DNA from: Silene noctiflora
Lineage: Eukaryota > Streptophyta > Magnoliopsida > Caryophyllales > Caryophyllaceae
NCBI GenBank assembly: GCA_009801015.1
Contig: VHZZ01000066.1
Span: 222,621 to 254,375, forward strand
DNA length: 31,755 nt
Reading direction: 5' to 3'
Of this stretch, positions 1-10,321 are shown piece after piece; within the stretch, counting starts at the first letter, position 1; every line of letters begins with the position of its first letter. The translations under genes were made by a program, and so were the position numbers. Below the pieces are notes generated by a model. That model did no database searches. It had not been told where the DNA came from and was given only the letters and a program-made list of their open reading frames with translations.

Positions 1-736
1 GGAGATTAACATGAAAACGCTTCGAAATTGAGACCGAGTTAAGGGTTTTTGATCAAAATAATAGGGTGATAACGTAGTTATCAGTTACCTGTTTAACAAG
101 TAGCCAAGTTACTAAGTGCAAAATGGAAAGGTCGTGTAATAGGTAGGATTATTGTAAGATTTTGTTAAGGATGGATTAATATGGGTGGGACAGCAATAGG
201 ATGGATTATTCATGTGAAATAATCATTTTATTTATAAGTAAACTCGCAAATTTCTTATAGATATGTTTGACACATAGCACATGCAAGACACAATCAAAAC
301 ATTTGAATAAGCTGAATTTGACCCTAAATGTTTAATACATAAATAGCACACGTTATACTTAAAAAGTAAAAAATTGCATAAAATAATATTCACATCATTT
401 TGAACAAATATTAACTGATTTGAAAAATAACGTATCATGAAATGATATAATTTGAGAACTTTATGTTGATTGTTGCATTATTTGAATACACTTTATTTTA
501 ATTAATATGATATTTAATCAGTCACAAATTTATATATAAAACGTTGATCATGCATAATCAATTATCACTTATTAGTTTTGTTTAAAATTGTATGTATTTT
601 ATTTTAAAACATTGAAATTAAACTTAAAAAAAAATAATTTGAGAAAAATTAATTTATTTGTTTTAAAAAAATATTAAAGGTCATATATAAATTATATTAT
701 TTTTCTTCAGTTATAATAATAAAATTATAAAACAGG
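1..736. other. AT-rich intergenic DNA
   Basis: I see no supportable gene here. The stretch from about 430 to 730 is extremely A+T rich and runs into a Helitron-type 3' end, so part of it may be the body of a non-autonomous Helitron whose 5' TC end I could not place. Confidence 0.5.
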
Positions 737-763
737 CCGCGCGAAGCGTGGGATACTACCTAG
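737..763 (+). mobile_element. Helitron-type 3' terminus (hairpin plus CTAG, then T)
   Basis: A GC-rich hairpin (stem ccgcgc 737-742, loop gaa, stem gcgtgg 746-751 with one G:T pair) sits in A+T-rich DNA. An 8-base spacer, CTAG at 760-763 and then T follow. Known Helitron 3' ends are a short hairpin about 10 bases before CTRR, with insertion between A and T. The 5' end was not found, so the element length is unknown. Confidence 0.55.
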
Positions 764-1388
764 TTTTAAAATTATTTTTGTATATTTTGCACGTGCCCGG
801 ATGGGTCATGTCGTATATGGGCTAGGCTTGGTCTTCTCTGACATTTCTACCCAAGCACAGCCCACGGCCCATAACGTGTCGTACCATATTGAGTCGTGTC
901 AATCAAGTATCATGTTAAAATAGGTCATGTGTGTCTACCTCCATCTCAAGTTCCCATTTAATACGAATTATTATTGAAAAATCGATTAACCAAACCAAAT
1001 TTATTCGAAAACAAACCGGTTCGATTATGTGATTTAGTTCCTCCTACAAGCCTACAACTCTTTAGTTTTGATTAGTAGGCCAGATTAAGTTAACCACATT
1101 GCGGGCTAACCACATGGTATGGCACGTTATACCTACATAGCTACTCAATATATTACACTCCCATAAGGAGTACTCTTTATATGATTAATAAAAGCTTGAA
1201 GCCAAACCATTCTCTAAACCTAAGACAAGCAGCAAGGTTTAAAGAGGTGCATGAGTCTTAATAATTAAGGAATTCAGTGACGGGAAACGGTTAAAATTAT
1301 CGATTTTTTTGACCAAAAAAATCTTAAATATGAATCCCGACTTCATATAATACTCGTATAAAACATGATGAAGAAAATTCGCTACTTA
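764..1388. other. Intergenic DNA with a degenerate repeat remnant
   Basis: No gene seen. Positions 790-905 are a G+C-richer block with repeated cgtgcc/gggtca/ggctagg-like words. They resemble the worn name-like repeats seen again near 7020-7260, 24890-25145 and 27040-27440. The rest is unremarkable A+T-rich DNA. Confidence 0.35.
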
Positions 1389-1397
1389 AACATTATA

Positions 1398-1844
1398 CGG
1401 AAAATGCACGCAGTGTCCTTGAGATTTGATATTTTGTCTGAGATACCCAATTTTTTTATCCGAAAAACTTTAAGAGGCCATATATATAACTCGTGTTTAC
1501 AGTCACCGAAAGTGACGATTTTTTTTTTCAAATTGACCATCTTTCCGATAACTACGGCTTGTAAAAAAATTATCAAGTTTGCAATTCGTGACCAGGAGAT
1601 ATGGTCACTCGAAGTTTGTTTGGTCAAAAAAACTTGGGCATAAAAAACTTCTAGCTAAGGCATCCAAATTTGACAATTTTTTTTTTCAAATCGTAGTTCT
1701 TGGAAAGATGATCGATTTGGAAAAAAAATTATCACTTTCTAAACTCGTAAACACGAGTTATGACCTCTTAAAATTTTTCAGATTAAAAAATTGGATATTT
1801 CGGTAAACATGTCAAAACTTTAAGGACATCCCGTACATTTTCCG
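1398..1844. mobile_element. Non-autonomous Mutator-like element (MULE/MITE), 447 bp
   Basis: The element begins cggaaaatg and ends cattttccg. The terminal inverted repeats are long, roughly 200 bp each: the left arm 1398-1590 matches the reverse complement of about 1640-1844, including shared words such as aactcgtgtttac and gatcatctttcc. It is flanked by a 9-bp duplication, aacattata (1389-1397) and aacatttta (1845-1853), with one mismatch. Long TIRs with a 9-bp duplication are the Mutator hallmark. No transposase is present. The small reading frames inside are by-products of the inverted repeat. Confidence 0.85.
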
Positions 1845-1853
1845 AACATTTTA

Positions 1854-2857
1854 ATTCTAGGTTCGCCTCTCATTTAGTCCGACTTAGATTCCATGCTTTA
1901 TCAACCTTTTATTACATATAAATATTTAATGTGTAATTAAAGTGGGTGTAATCATAATTAAGCATAGGAAAATTCAGTTTTATGTCTAGTTCTGGAGAGA
2001 CAATATCTTGGTTATTTGTTCTTCAACTCAATTAATTATTCCTTAAATTTCTGCTTTATCTTTTTAATAGCATGAGTGATCAATTTGCTTCAATTCACTA
2101 GTCACATAGATATTGTTCCATCTTTGCGGCCGCACTCCCTACATAATGAGAAACTCTTTATAATTATGATTACATATAAACTGGGCGGACCTAGGAATAA
2201 AATTCACCTAAAACTAAATTTATAGATTCTTGAAACATATTGGTTAAAATTTTTTTGGCTCAAAACATACATTTTTATTGAGATGGATGTTAACGATTTT
2301 AATTAATCTTGCATGATCAATACGAAAAAACCAAGCATAATGGGACAAGTCAATGGTAAAGAACTAAAGATTAGTAAAAAAAAATCTGAAATGAAAATAA
2401 TATGTATCGCAATTTTTTTTAATCAATTAGTTACTTTATACTACGACAGTAAAACACACTCAATATTACTCGATTTAAATACTCTATGTTTTGCCATAGT
2501 AAAATATTTATAACAAATTGTCCAATAAAATTGGATTACACTAAAATCAGCGAAGGTTTTTATCACGTACATAGTATAATAAAGTTGCAAAATTGATTAG
2601 GAAAAAGTAAAATTGAAAAAAGGGGTATAAATGGAAATCGATCACACAACATTCTGCTTGGTAGATAACAGAATTACCATCTACACTGCACTATTATTCG
2701 GCTATATTTTACATAAGAAAATATATTTTGACTTGAATATTGCGCAAAGTTAAATATACCAAAAAAAAATTGGTTTCTAGTGTCCCCGACATCGAATCCA
2801 ATACACATCAATCCGTTACGTTATTGGTTGTTCTCACTTGTACACAGACACAAAACC
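1854..2857. other. AT-rich intergenic DNA
   Basis: No gene or clear element seen. The 66-residue frame near 2313-2513 is lysine-rich low complexity and matches no family I know. Confidence 0.4.
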
Positions 2858-2867
2858 TCTGAGTACT

Positions 2868-3059
2868 CACAAATTCTTATTTAAGACGCCCATTATCTGT
2901 CTTAAGCTTAAGAGGGATAATGACCTCTCACACAAATGCAAGTGAGAGGCAAGTGGATGGGAAATGGATATATCCACTTGCCTTCCACTTGCATTTGTGT
3001 GAGAGGGCCACTATCCGTCTTAAGCTTAAGACGGATAGTGACCGTCTTAAGCAAGGTCT
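2868..3059. mobile_element. Hairpin MITE (cacaaattct family), copy 1
   Basis: A nearly perfect long inverted repeat. The left arm (cacaaattctt..taagacg, then cttaagcttaag, then ctcacacaaatgcaag) is mirrored by the right arm, ending gtcttaagcaaggtct. It is flanked by a 10-bp direct repeat tctgagtact at 2858-2867 and 3060-3069, read as the target duplication, which fits a Mutator-type insertion. It has no coding capacity. Related to the element at 8472. Confidence 0.75.
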
Positions 3060-3069
3060 TCTGAGTACT

Positions 3070-3365
3070 ATACACTCCATACTTCCATAGTCCTTAGTTT
3101 AACTTTTTATAATAATAGAGAATGAGAAACCGTATATAGTGAAATATTTAACTAAAAGCTTAAACTAATTATTGATGTTCAACTAATGATTTTATACCTA
3201 AATAATGATTCTAAATCAACTTTTTAAGGGCTTTAACTTTTATTTCTTTAGCTGTAGCGACTAGCGAGTGTCAAATTTTATCAACATGAAACACTCATAA
3301 GTCACCAGTATACTTTTTCTGTTATAACGATACGATATAACTATTCAAATATGTAATTAGTGAGT
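3070..3365. other. AT-rich intergenic DNA
   Basis: I see nothing supportable here. Confidence 0.4.
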
Positions 3366-3746
3366 TTGGCTTTGTTTGGTAAAACTAACTGAAAATGTAG
3401 TTGAAACCTGAAAATGTAACTGAAACCTGAAAAACTAACTGATAAGGTAACTGAAAATTAGGAACCGATAAAGTAGCCGATTATATAAGAAGATGTTTGA
3501 CAAACTAATTGAAAAGGTACCTGCTTTTGATGAAATTACGTAAAAGGAAAATCAAATCAAATCAGGTACCTGAAATCTCAAATGCTACTCTAGGTAGCAT
3601 TTTATTTCGGGTAACTTATTAGGTTAAATAAGATACTTGTCAAACGCTTACAAAAAAATAAGGTACCTAAAATTTTGGTCAAATAAGCTACTTTGACCAA
3701 ATTGTCCAAATCAGATACCTGAAATGCCGTGTCAAACGGAGTCAAA
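3366..3746. mobile_element. Foldback/hAT-like MITE
   Basis: Imperfect inverted repeat centred on a hairpin at 3580-3602 (aaatgctac, loop tctag, gtagcattt). The arms keep matching outward (aggtacctgaaat against aagttacccgaaat, gtttgacaa against gtttgacaag). They end near ggctttgtttggt on the left and the complement of gactccgtttgac on the right. The left arm also holds direct repeats of aactgaaaatgta-like units. I did not find a clean target duplication, so the superfamily is a guess. Confidence 0.5.
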
Positions 3747-5371
3747 TGTTTGAAGATTTTTTTTTTTTTTTGAAAGCTGTAAAATAAGGTTCTCATACAA
3801 TTGGAATTTGACTCATTTGGTCAAATGCACTTATATTACTAGTAACATAAATTAAGACAAAAAGTAACTACATCGGTTAAGAAACATATGTTGATGGCGT
3901 ACGGCGGACTGAACACGGAAATCAACCACTTCATCCATAACTTTCATGGAGGGACGAATAGAGACGGTCAACTGTTGGAACAAATCTTCACTCATCTTTA
4001 TAGATAACGCTTCGGAGAAATACCTGCAACAAGACCCAAAAGAGTGTCTCGGAGATTCATCTCCTTGGCGGGGGTACACAACATCTGGAACCCAACGAGA
4101 CCCTTGATCCATTGAGAGAGAGCAAAGTGCACTTACACCACACAGACGTAGAAAGGGATGGCGGAAAACAGACCAGGAAAGTCTGTCTCCAAAGGAGAGA
4201 AAACTCCTACACTTTGGAACACAACCACTACGGACAAGAATCTCGTATCCCAGAAACGCGAGCAAATAAATATCTGGCAAAAAGGAAAACCACTGGAACA
4301 GCCCCCTGACCAAAACCATCTCTGAAGGTCGGTTAGAGATGTGCACAACACTAACCCGATGTAAAGCTACAAATGTCATTATTAACCCGACAACTAAAGC
4401 AATCAACCCATAGACAAGGGGACAGGACACCCCAAGCATCCATGGAGAAGTCGGTAAGATAAGCCTATAATAGGTTATTATTCGGTAAAATAAAAGGTAC
4501 AAAACATAAATAACAAACATAATTAAAAGAAGAAACCACCGCATCCGACCCAAACCAACGACACAGCCCAATCCCCGACTCCACCCTACCCAACACGCCT
4601 CAAACAGACAGAAACAAACCCCACAACCATGATCTCACTCCACACAAAGAAAACGGCGGACTCAGCAGACCCACCATGAAATGCACGACGGCGCAAATAA
4701 ACACCAAAACCCAAAGAAGACAATGAGACACCCAAACTCCAAACGAACCCCCCCCCCAGGACCATCAGCCTACATGCAACAGAACCAACCAAGAGAACGA
4801 CACAGACCTACACTAAAAGAACCGGAATTGGGACCGATCGGTGGGGGAAGGGGCGAGGGGAAGGGGAAACACCAAAACGTCCCAAAACCACCACCACATA
4901 AAAAGATAGCGACACCAAGATGAGCTATACTCATCGACAACACCAACGAACTCCAGGAAAACGGAACTTACCAGGGGTGGGGAAAGAGGCGAGGGAGAGG
5001 GGAAACACCCTTGGGCTGCATGCAAAAGCATCAATGATAGGACAGCGGAACGGAGGAGCGGAAAGGTCTCAGAGCAACGACACCAAACACCGACGCCAGT
5101 CGAACAAACGAGACGGGACCAAGATCCAACAAGAAAACACCGAGTAAGATCAAGCCAAGGAGGTCAGCGAAGAGGAGAGACATGCGCAGTCGCCGGAGAC
5201 AGGTCAAGGGAAGAACCCATCTCCGGCGAAAGGGTAGGAGAAGAGGAAGGAGAAGTGTGTGAAAGGGAGAGGCGGCTGATCAATTAAAGGAATTAGGGGT
5301 TTTTTGTTTTCTAGTGAGAAGGGAGAGTTTTTTTTAAGAGAGAGAGTTTATCCGAGTCTTTTGTTTGAAGA
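3747..5371 (-). mobile_element. Retroposed element on the minus strand with poly(A) and target duplication
   Basis: The body is 3757-5361, read on the minus strand from 5361 down. The start (aagactcggataaac) is followed by a CT-rich leader; the end is an A15 tail (T run 3757-3771 on plus). Exact 10-bp copies of tgtttgaaga flank it at 3747-3756 and 5362-5371, the sign of target-primed insertion. It is G+C-richer than its surroundings. It holds a 239-residue open frame (4571-3852) starting with a hydrophobic stretch that I do not recognise, and a roughly 40-bp imperfect repeat (4835-4874 and 4971-5010 on plus). No reverse transcriptase was seen. It could be a non-autonomous or internally deleted LINE, or a processed copy of an unknown transcript. 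Confidence 0.75.
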
Positions 5372-5415
5372 AATTAATGTTTTACAAAATCATTAAAAAT
5401 TCACTAAATTGCTTC

Positions 5416-5416
5416 T

Positions 5417-5467
<51 letters not shown>
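5416..5467. repeat. T8A44 homopolymer tract
   Basis: Eight T (5416-5423) directly followed by 44 A (5424-5467). It may be the tail of an old plus-strand retroposon or an expanded simple repeat. I found no matching target duplication. Its length is prone to sequencing error. Confidence 0.8.
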
Positions 5468-5470
<3 letters not shown>

Positions 5471-6353
5471 GGTCCATCGATATCAAGTCAACACGTGATG
5501 TGATTTTATGGCTTCTAGATTCTCTCAGGTTTTATAGTTTTATTATTCTTTGATAATTGATATGCACGCATTTGTTATTCCCACCGATCTTAATCCACCT
5601 CTTGACTATCACGTTGTTTATTCTCAAGTTCTCCATGGAGAGATGAGAATCCAATGACATCTCAAAGTTACTACTCTCTCTCTATATATATATTCGGGTC
5701 CGTAAATTTATTTTATTTTTCTCTCTTAAAATAAAATAAATGTAAATTATTCTTTAATTGCATTTACTCTTAAGTTCTGATCCATTGACTAGAATATGGT
5801 AAAACAAACTTTCAAATTTCAATGTACTTTATAGCAGTGCAGTGACGGAACAAGAAATTGCAAAGGGTAGATAAAGTTGCTCATAATTGTGTTACCCGGT
5901 AGTTTTAGCTATATGACTAGAATTTAGTAAGACATAACAGAAATTTCGAGAGCCTTTGCATTTTATCAATAACAGGACAACAAAAACTAAACAATGAATT
6001 GAACTAATGAAATTTTCTATATGTACGTTAAAATAAAGTACGAGTATTGAATAATATTTACCAATAATTAGAATTTGGAAATATCTATCCAAGATACCTC
6101 ACTATCATATGCCTTGTCAATTTATCAAAATTTTAGGTGCAACCTATTTTACTCCTGCCGTACCAAAAAAAAACGAGATCACAATTCACCAGCTTTATTA
6201 AGATTACAACCTCATGCTCTTTTAGGTCCCCTCCTATAATCGTATTGACAGCAAGGTTTTGAATCATGGGGTAACACAAATAAGTTTTAGGACAAAAATT
6301 CTTACATGTTTCGACTCACTCTTAAAAGCTTATTGCATAATTATTTAAATTTA
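5468..6353. other. Intergenic DNA with simple repeats
   Basis: No gene seen. There is a short (ct)n(at)n microsatellite near 5672-5692. A cagtgacggaac word at 5838-5849 resembles hAT-type element ends, but no partner end was found. Confidence 0.4.
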
Positions 6354-6565
6354 TACTCTCTCTATTTCGGTTATTTGTTATCCTAATTCATTTTCGGATG
6401 TCTTAGTCATTTGTTGTCTTTTTATTTTAATAATGAACTTGATGAGCAATTTGATCATTCACACTCAATTTGGTCAATTTGTTATTTATATAATTGACTT
6501 CCTCCTCTTTGCTTGGACTTTGTTCTAAAATTAAATGACAACAATTGACCGAGACAGAGGGAGTA
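6354..6565. mobile_element. Stowaway-type MITE (Tc1/mariner), 208 bp
   Basis: The body 6356-6563 is bounded by TA on both sides (6354-6355 and 6564-6565). The left end ctctctctatttcggttatt pairs with the right end, which read in reverse is ctccctctgtctcggtcaat. CTCCCTC with TA duplication is the plant Stowaway signature. There is no coding capacity. Several mismatches between the ends point to an old copy. Confidence 0.85.
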
Positions 6566-7340
6566 TAAATTATATTTGAAGTTTGCATGATTATTTTCAT
6601 ATGGCATGCACCTCCCGACAATAAATTACTATCTTTGATAACTTATGGCATCTTCTATGTTAACATGGAGTAATAATGGAAGTACAATATATATTAAGAG
6701 ATTAAGAGCCATCCAAAACTATGGAGGACATGTACTAATTAAGAGATTAAGAGTCAATTAATGGGAAAGTGGAGATAATGTACTTTGTCTAAATTGTCAT
6801 AAATAAACAAATTTCAAGCACTTGAATGGAATATACAATTGAAATTATATTACTATTTTGATGAAATACTAACTATCATACTTTTGTCTTATTTGAGTTT
6901 CTAATGTGTGCTCCTAAAACACACGTTGCAAAATTCGTTTACTATCTTAAAACTGAGTAATAATGTGTGATGATTATAATTTAATTTCAATTTTAGCCTT
7001 ACACTTTCTCTTGAGATATTAGAAATGCGACCTAGCCTGACCTTCTATACCACTCGTCTAAGTCGTGATTTTAGCCGAGCCAGGCTTCAACTTTCTTGAC
7101 CCTGCTGGCTCTCTAGCCTGCTAAAAACCTACAAAATATGAAATTGATTTAGCTCGCCTAGACCTAACCTTTCCCAACCCGCCACTAGGTAAGGCCTACG
7201 ACCCTACGTCATGTGTTGGAGCTAGGCCAACTTGGTCCATCCCTCATCGCACCAGTTCAGGATCACTTAAATGACCTTATTCAATCCCAACTCCCTCTAA
7301 GGGGTTGTTTGGTTCAAGAACATAAAAAGAAATGAAATGT
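6566..7340. other. Intergenic DNA with a worn repeat
   Basis: No gene seen. About 7020-7260 is a G+C-richer block of agcctg/ggccta-type words, probably a decayed non-autonomous transposon. Confidence 0.35.
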
Positions 7341-7344
7341 ACCC

Positions 7345-8110
7345 GACAAAATTGACCCATTCTCCCCGAGGACCCAAATTATTCGACCATACCCAGTGGC
7401 GGAGCCAGGATTCAAGTTTTACGGGGGGCGAAGTGGTGATGATATACGGTACACTCGAAAAAATGTCGGAAATTTTAGCTAAAAATTCCGAAAATTTATA
7501 ACCCTAATTGACCCGATCCTTATGTCCCAACCCGAGTTAACTTGATTATTATGTTCCGACCCGAATGTTTATTGTTGCACTGTCCATTATCCTTAAATAA
7601 CTTAATATTAACAAATGACAAAATTGACCCCTTCCCCTGAGGACCCAAATAACACGACCTGTACCTAGCTCGACACCCAAACTGAGCAACTAAGATTGAC
7701 CTATAACCGAATTGACCCGATCCTTCTGTCCCGACCTGAGTTAACCTGATTATTGTGTTCCGACTCGAATGTTTATTGTTTCACAGTCCATTATCCCTAA
7801 ATAACTTTGATAATAACAAACCTGGAAATGACGTGAACCGGATTAAGCCGACCCGACCCAATATGACCCTAGTTCTGAAAATGACGTGAACCCGATTAAG
7901 CCTACCCGCACCCCACCCGATTGACCCATTTGCCAAAGTTTGGGGGTATGGGGTTCTAAGTAACCTAGCAAAATTGAGCGACCTGACACCTGAACTCAAG
8001 GACTAGATCTTGACCTAGCCTAATATAACCGGCCCAAATGTTTATTGTTGCAAACTGATTATTATAATTCATAAATAACTTGATAATAATTGTCCTGAAA
8101 TGACCTTAAG
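7345..8110. repeat. Degenerate tandem repeat rich in gacccga words
   Basis: A block containing ttgacccgatccttntgtcc, gagttaac and gaatgtttattgtt-ccattat is present at about 7511-7600 and again at about 7715-7807 (offset 204). A shorter third copy lies near 8030-8090 (offset 269). The words aaattgaccc and gacccgaccc recur throughout. At 7394-7411 lies cagtggcggagccaggat, a sequence widespread in plant repeats and possibly a hAT-type terminus. No coding capacity is supported. Confidence 0.6.
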
Positions 8111-8471
8111 TCTAAATGACCTGACACGAACTCTTACAAACCAGAATTGATCTGACCTGAACCAGAACTGGTAGTTGTAAGTCCATACCTCCTTTAATAA
8201 TTGTTTGATTCACTATAGTTTTTGGAAGGGGTGAATGTAGTTTGAATCTAAAATGAAAGGCTGAGTATGAGATTCAAATGGCTTTTAGTGGAGTTAGAAT
8301 GCATTAGGTATTTAATTCTATTCTAAAATAAGTAAACCAAAAAAATGAAAATGATCAAATTTATTTCAGTACATTTCAACGAAGCCAACCAAACACTCCC
8401 GTCACCCCCTATCTACATCCGTCCATTGTGAACTTATTAAAATTTAAAACCACCAAACTCAATAACAATTT
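8111..8471. other. Intergenic DNA
   Basis: Nothing supportable seen. It is probably the outer part of the neighbouring repeats. Confidence 0.3.
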
Positions 8472-8660
8472 CACAAATTCTCATTGAAGACGGACACTAT
8501 CCGTCACAAGGTAAAAACGGATAGTGCCCCTCTCACAATATGCAAGTGACATTATCCATCGGATACTCCATTTCTCCCCCACTTGCCCTCCCACTTGCCT
8601 TATTGTAAAAGGGACACTATCCTTTTTCAGCTTATGACGGATAATGTCCGTAACAAGAAA
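8472..8660. mobile_element. Hairpin MITE (cacaaattct family), copy 2
   Basis: Begins cacaaattctcattgaag and carries gacggacactatccgtc. The right arm mirrors it (gacggataatgtccgt, then aagaaagacg). The interior shares ctctcaca.tatgcaagtg and ccacttgcc with the element at 2868-3059, so the two belong to one family. It is more diverged, and I could not define a target duplication. The 67-residue frame across it is an artefact of the hairpin. Confidence 0.65.
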
Positions 8661-8779
8661 GACGCTGCCTAATAAGTTATTCAAAACTCAAATATTTGGG
8701 TAACAAACTTACAATCTCATGAAAGTTTTGATGTACGGTAAATAAAGATTCTAAAATTTGGAATTTTGGAGCAATCCAA

Positions 8780-9060
8780 TAATCTCTCAATCCCATCAAT
8801 CAATCACCTTCCCCCCTCCCTCCCTACATACTGCCTTCCAAATTGCATCTAGCACCATTGCACCAACAAGTCACCTAGTCCTAGCCCTATAAGACACGGA
8901 CCCACTTAGCCATGGACCCCACAAATAATCAAACGGCTAGGATGCAAAAATCCACGTGGCTTCTGAATTTTAGTGGACCCCATTTAGACCCCACCTCACT
9001 TCACTGCACTACACTACACTCACTCTTCTGCAAAACCCAACACCTTCTTTTGTTTTTGTG
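8780..9060 (+). promoter_or_regulatory. Probable promoter region of the STICHEL-like gene
   Basis: A G+C-richer, C/T-rich stretch before the leader of the gene starting at 10322. A G-box CACGTG sits at 8953-8958, followed by a cactacac-type pyrimidine region near 9001-9025 that could hold the start of transcription. No convincing TATA box was seen. The boundaries are inferred from position only. Confidence 0.4.
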
Positions 9061-10321
9061 TTTCTGTTTTTCCTTCGTTTTATTTTAAATAAAAAGATCG
9101 TTTATAAGACCGTCTCATCCAATAATTACGGCTGTTTCTGTCCTAAATCTTGCAACTTGCCACTATCACTTTCACTTTCATGTGAAAAACAAAGAAAAGA
9201 AATGTTTTGTTTTAGTCAAATTATTCATGTGAAAAAGGTAGAGATTCAGTAGTTAACACAAGAGATCTGAGGTTGCTGACTTTATTGTATAGTTTTTTGG
9301 TGGTGAAAGCAAGGAAAAAGAATATATATATATAAGACGGGTTTATCCTTCTTTAAGATTGATTAATATTGTATCTATACCACCTTTGCTTCTTATTCAG
9401 GTGATTATCTTCACTTTTCTTGTTTTCGTCAATTGGTCTTTCTTAAAACGGGCATATCCGTTATTGTTCTCAGTTTATCATCAATTTTGTACATGGGTTT
9501 TGGCTTTTGTATGTGTTTGCTTCTTGTAAGTTTGATTATTTGGCAAAATATTGTATCTTTAGTTTTGTTTGCCTGTTTATTTGGGGTGTATTGCAGGTTC
9601 AGGAAGTAAGATGGGGTAAAAATTGATTAGTTTTCCAGAGTTCTCATTTAACCAGAGCATTTTTCATTGCTTTTCACCAATTTTGTACATGGTTTTTGTT
9701 TATTGTATGTGTTTGTATGTTCTAAGCTTGATTATTTGGCAAAAGATTGTATCTTTAGTTCAATGTTGTGAATTTTTTTATCTGAAAGGTGAGATTTTAG
9801 TTGTTTGAATGATTGTTTATTTTGGGTGTATTGCAGGTTGAGGAAGCAAGGTGGGGATGAAAATTGATCGGTTTTTTGAGCAAAGGTGTAATCTTGATAA
9901 GTTTTTTGAGTAGTTGATTGCTTAATTGAATTGGTTTTGGTACATGGGTTTGTACTTTTTGTTCATAAATGAGTTTTTTTTAATGAAGTTGGTGGATGCT
10001 AATTTAGTGAAATTCCAAGTAATTAATGGTTTGTACGTTGCGGTGGAGCGGGGTTTGGCAAACTTGTGAAATTTGGTGTCGGATTTGTGGTTAGTAGATC
10101 AATTTGAGTGGAATGATTGAGCTTGGTATTTAGTTTCATGAATGTGTTACCATTATTGTGATATAAGAGGTGGGTGACCACATGTTTTCTGGGTGGTATA
10201 GTACATGAATTAGAAGATTTGTGATTGTGGTGGTGTCGAAATTAATGAGAATGCCATATTTAGGGGTTTGTTTTTCTAATTTCGGATACCTGGTTAGTCT
10301 AAATCCATTACTGCATTGATC
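9060..10321 (+). other. 5' leader and leader intron(s) of the STICHEL-like gene
   Basis: About 1.2 kb separates the promoter-like zone from the conserved start codon. A near-duplicate segment occurs twice (about 9481-9614 and 9677-9865). Each ends in tattgcag followed by a similar exon-like sequence (gttcaggaagtaag, gttgaggaagcaag). This gives two candidate 3' splice sites, at 9596/9597 and 9836/9837. A donor-like cag/gtgatt lies at 9400/9401. The transcription start and the splice choice cannot be settled from sequence alone. Confidence 0.45.

Noticed and set aside
1365-1806. Several short open frames on both strands
   Set aside because: They lie inside the inverted arms of the Mutator-like element and mirror each other. 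The composition is Lys/Ile/Phe low complexity with no family match.
4586-5147. Plus-strand frames in the G-rich block
   Set aside because: They are antisense to the retroposed element, rich in Pro/Arg/Lys from composition alone, with no family match.
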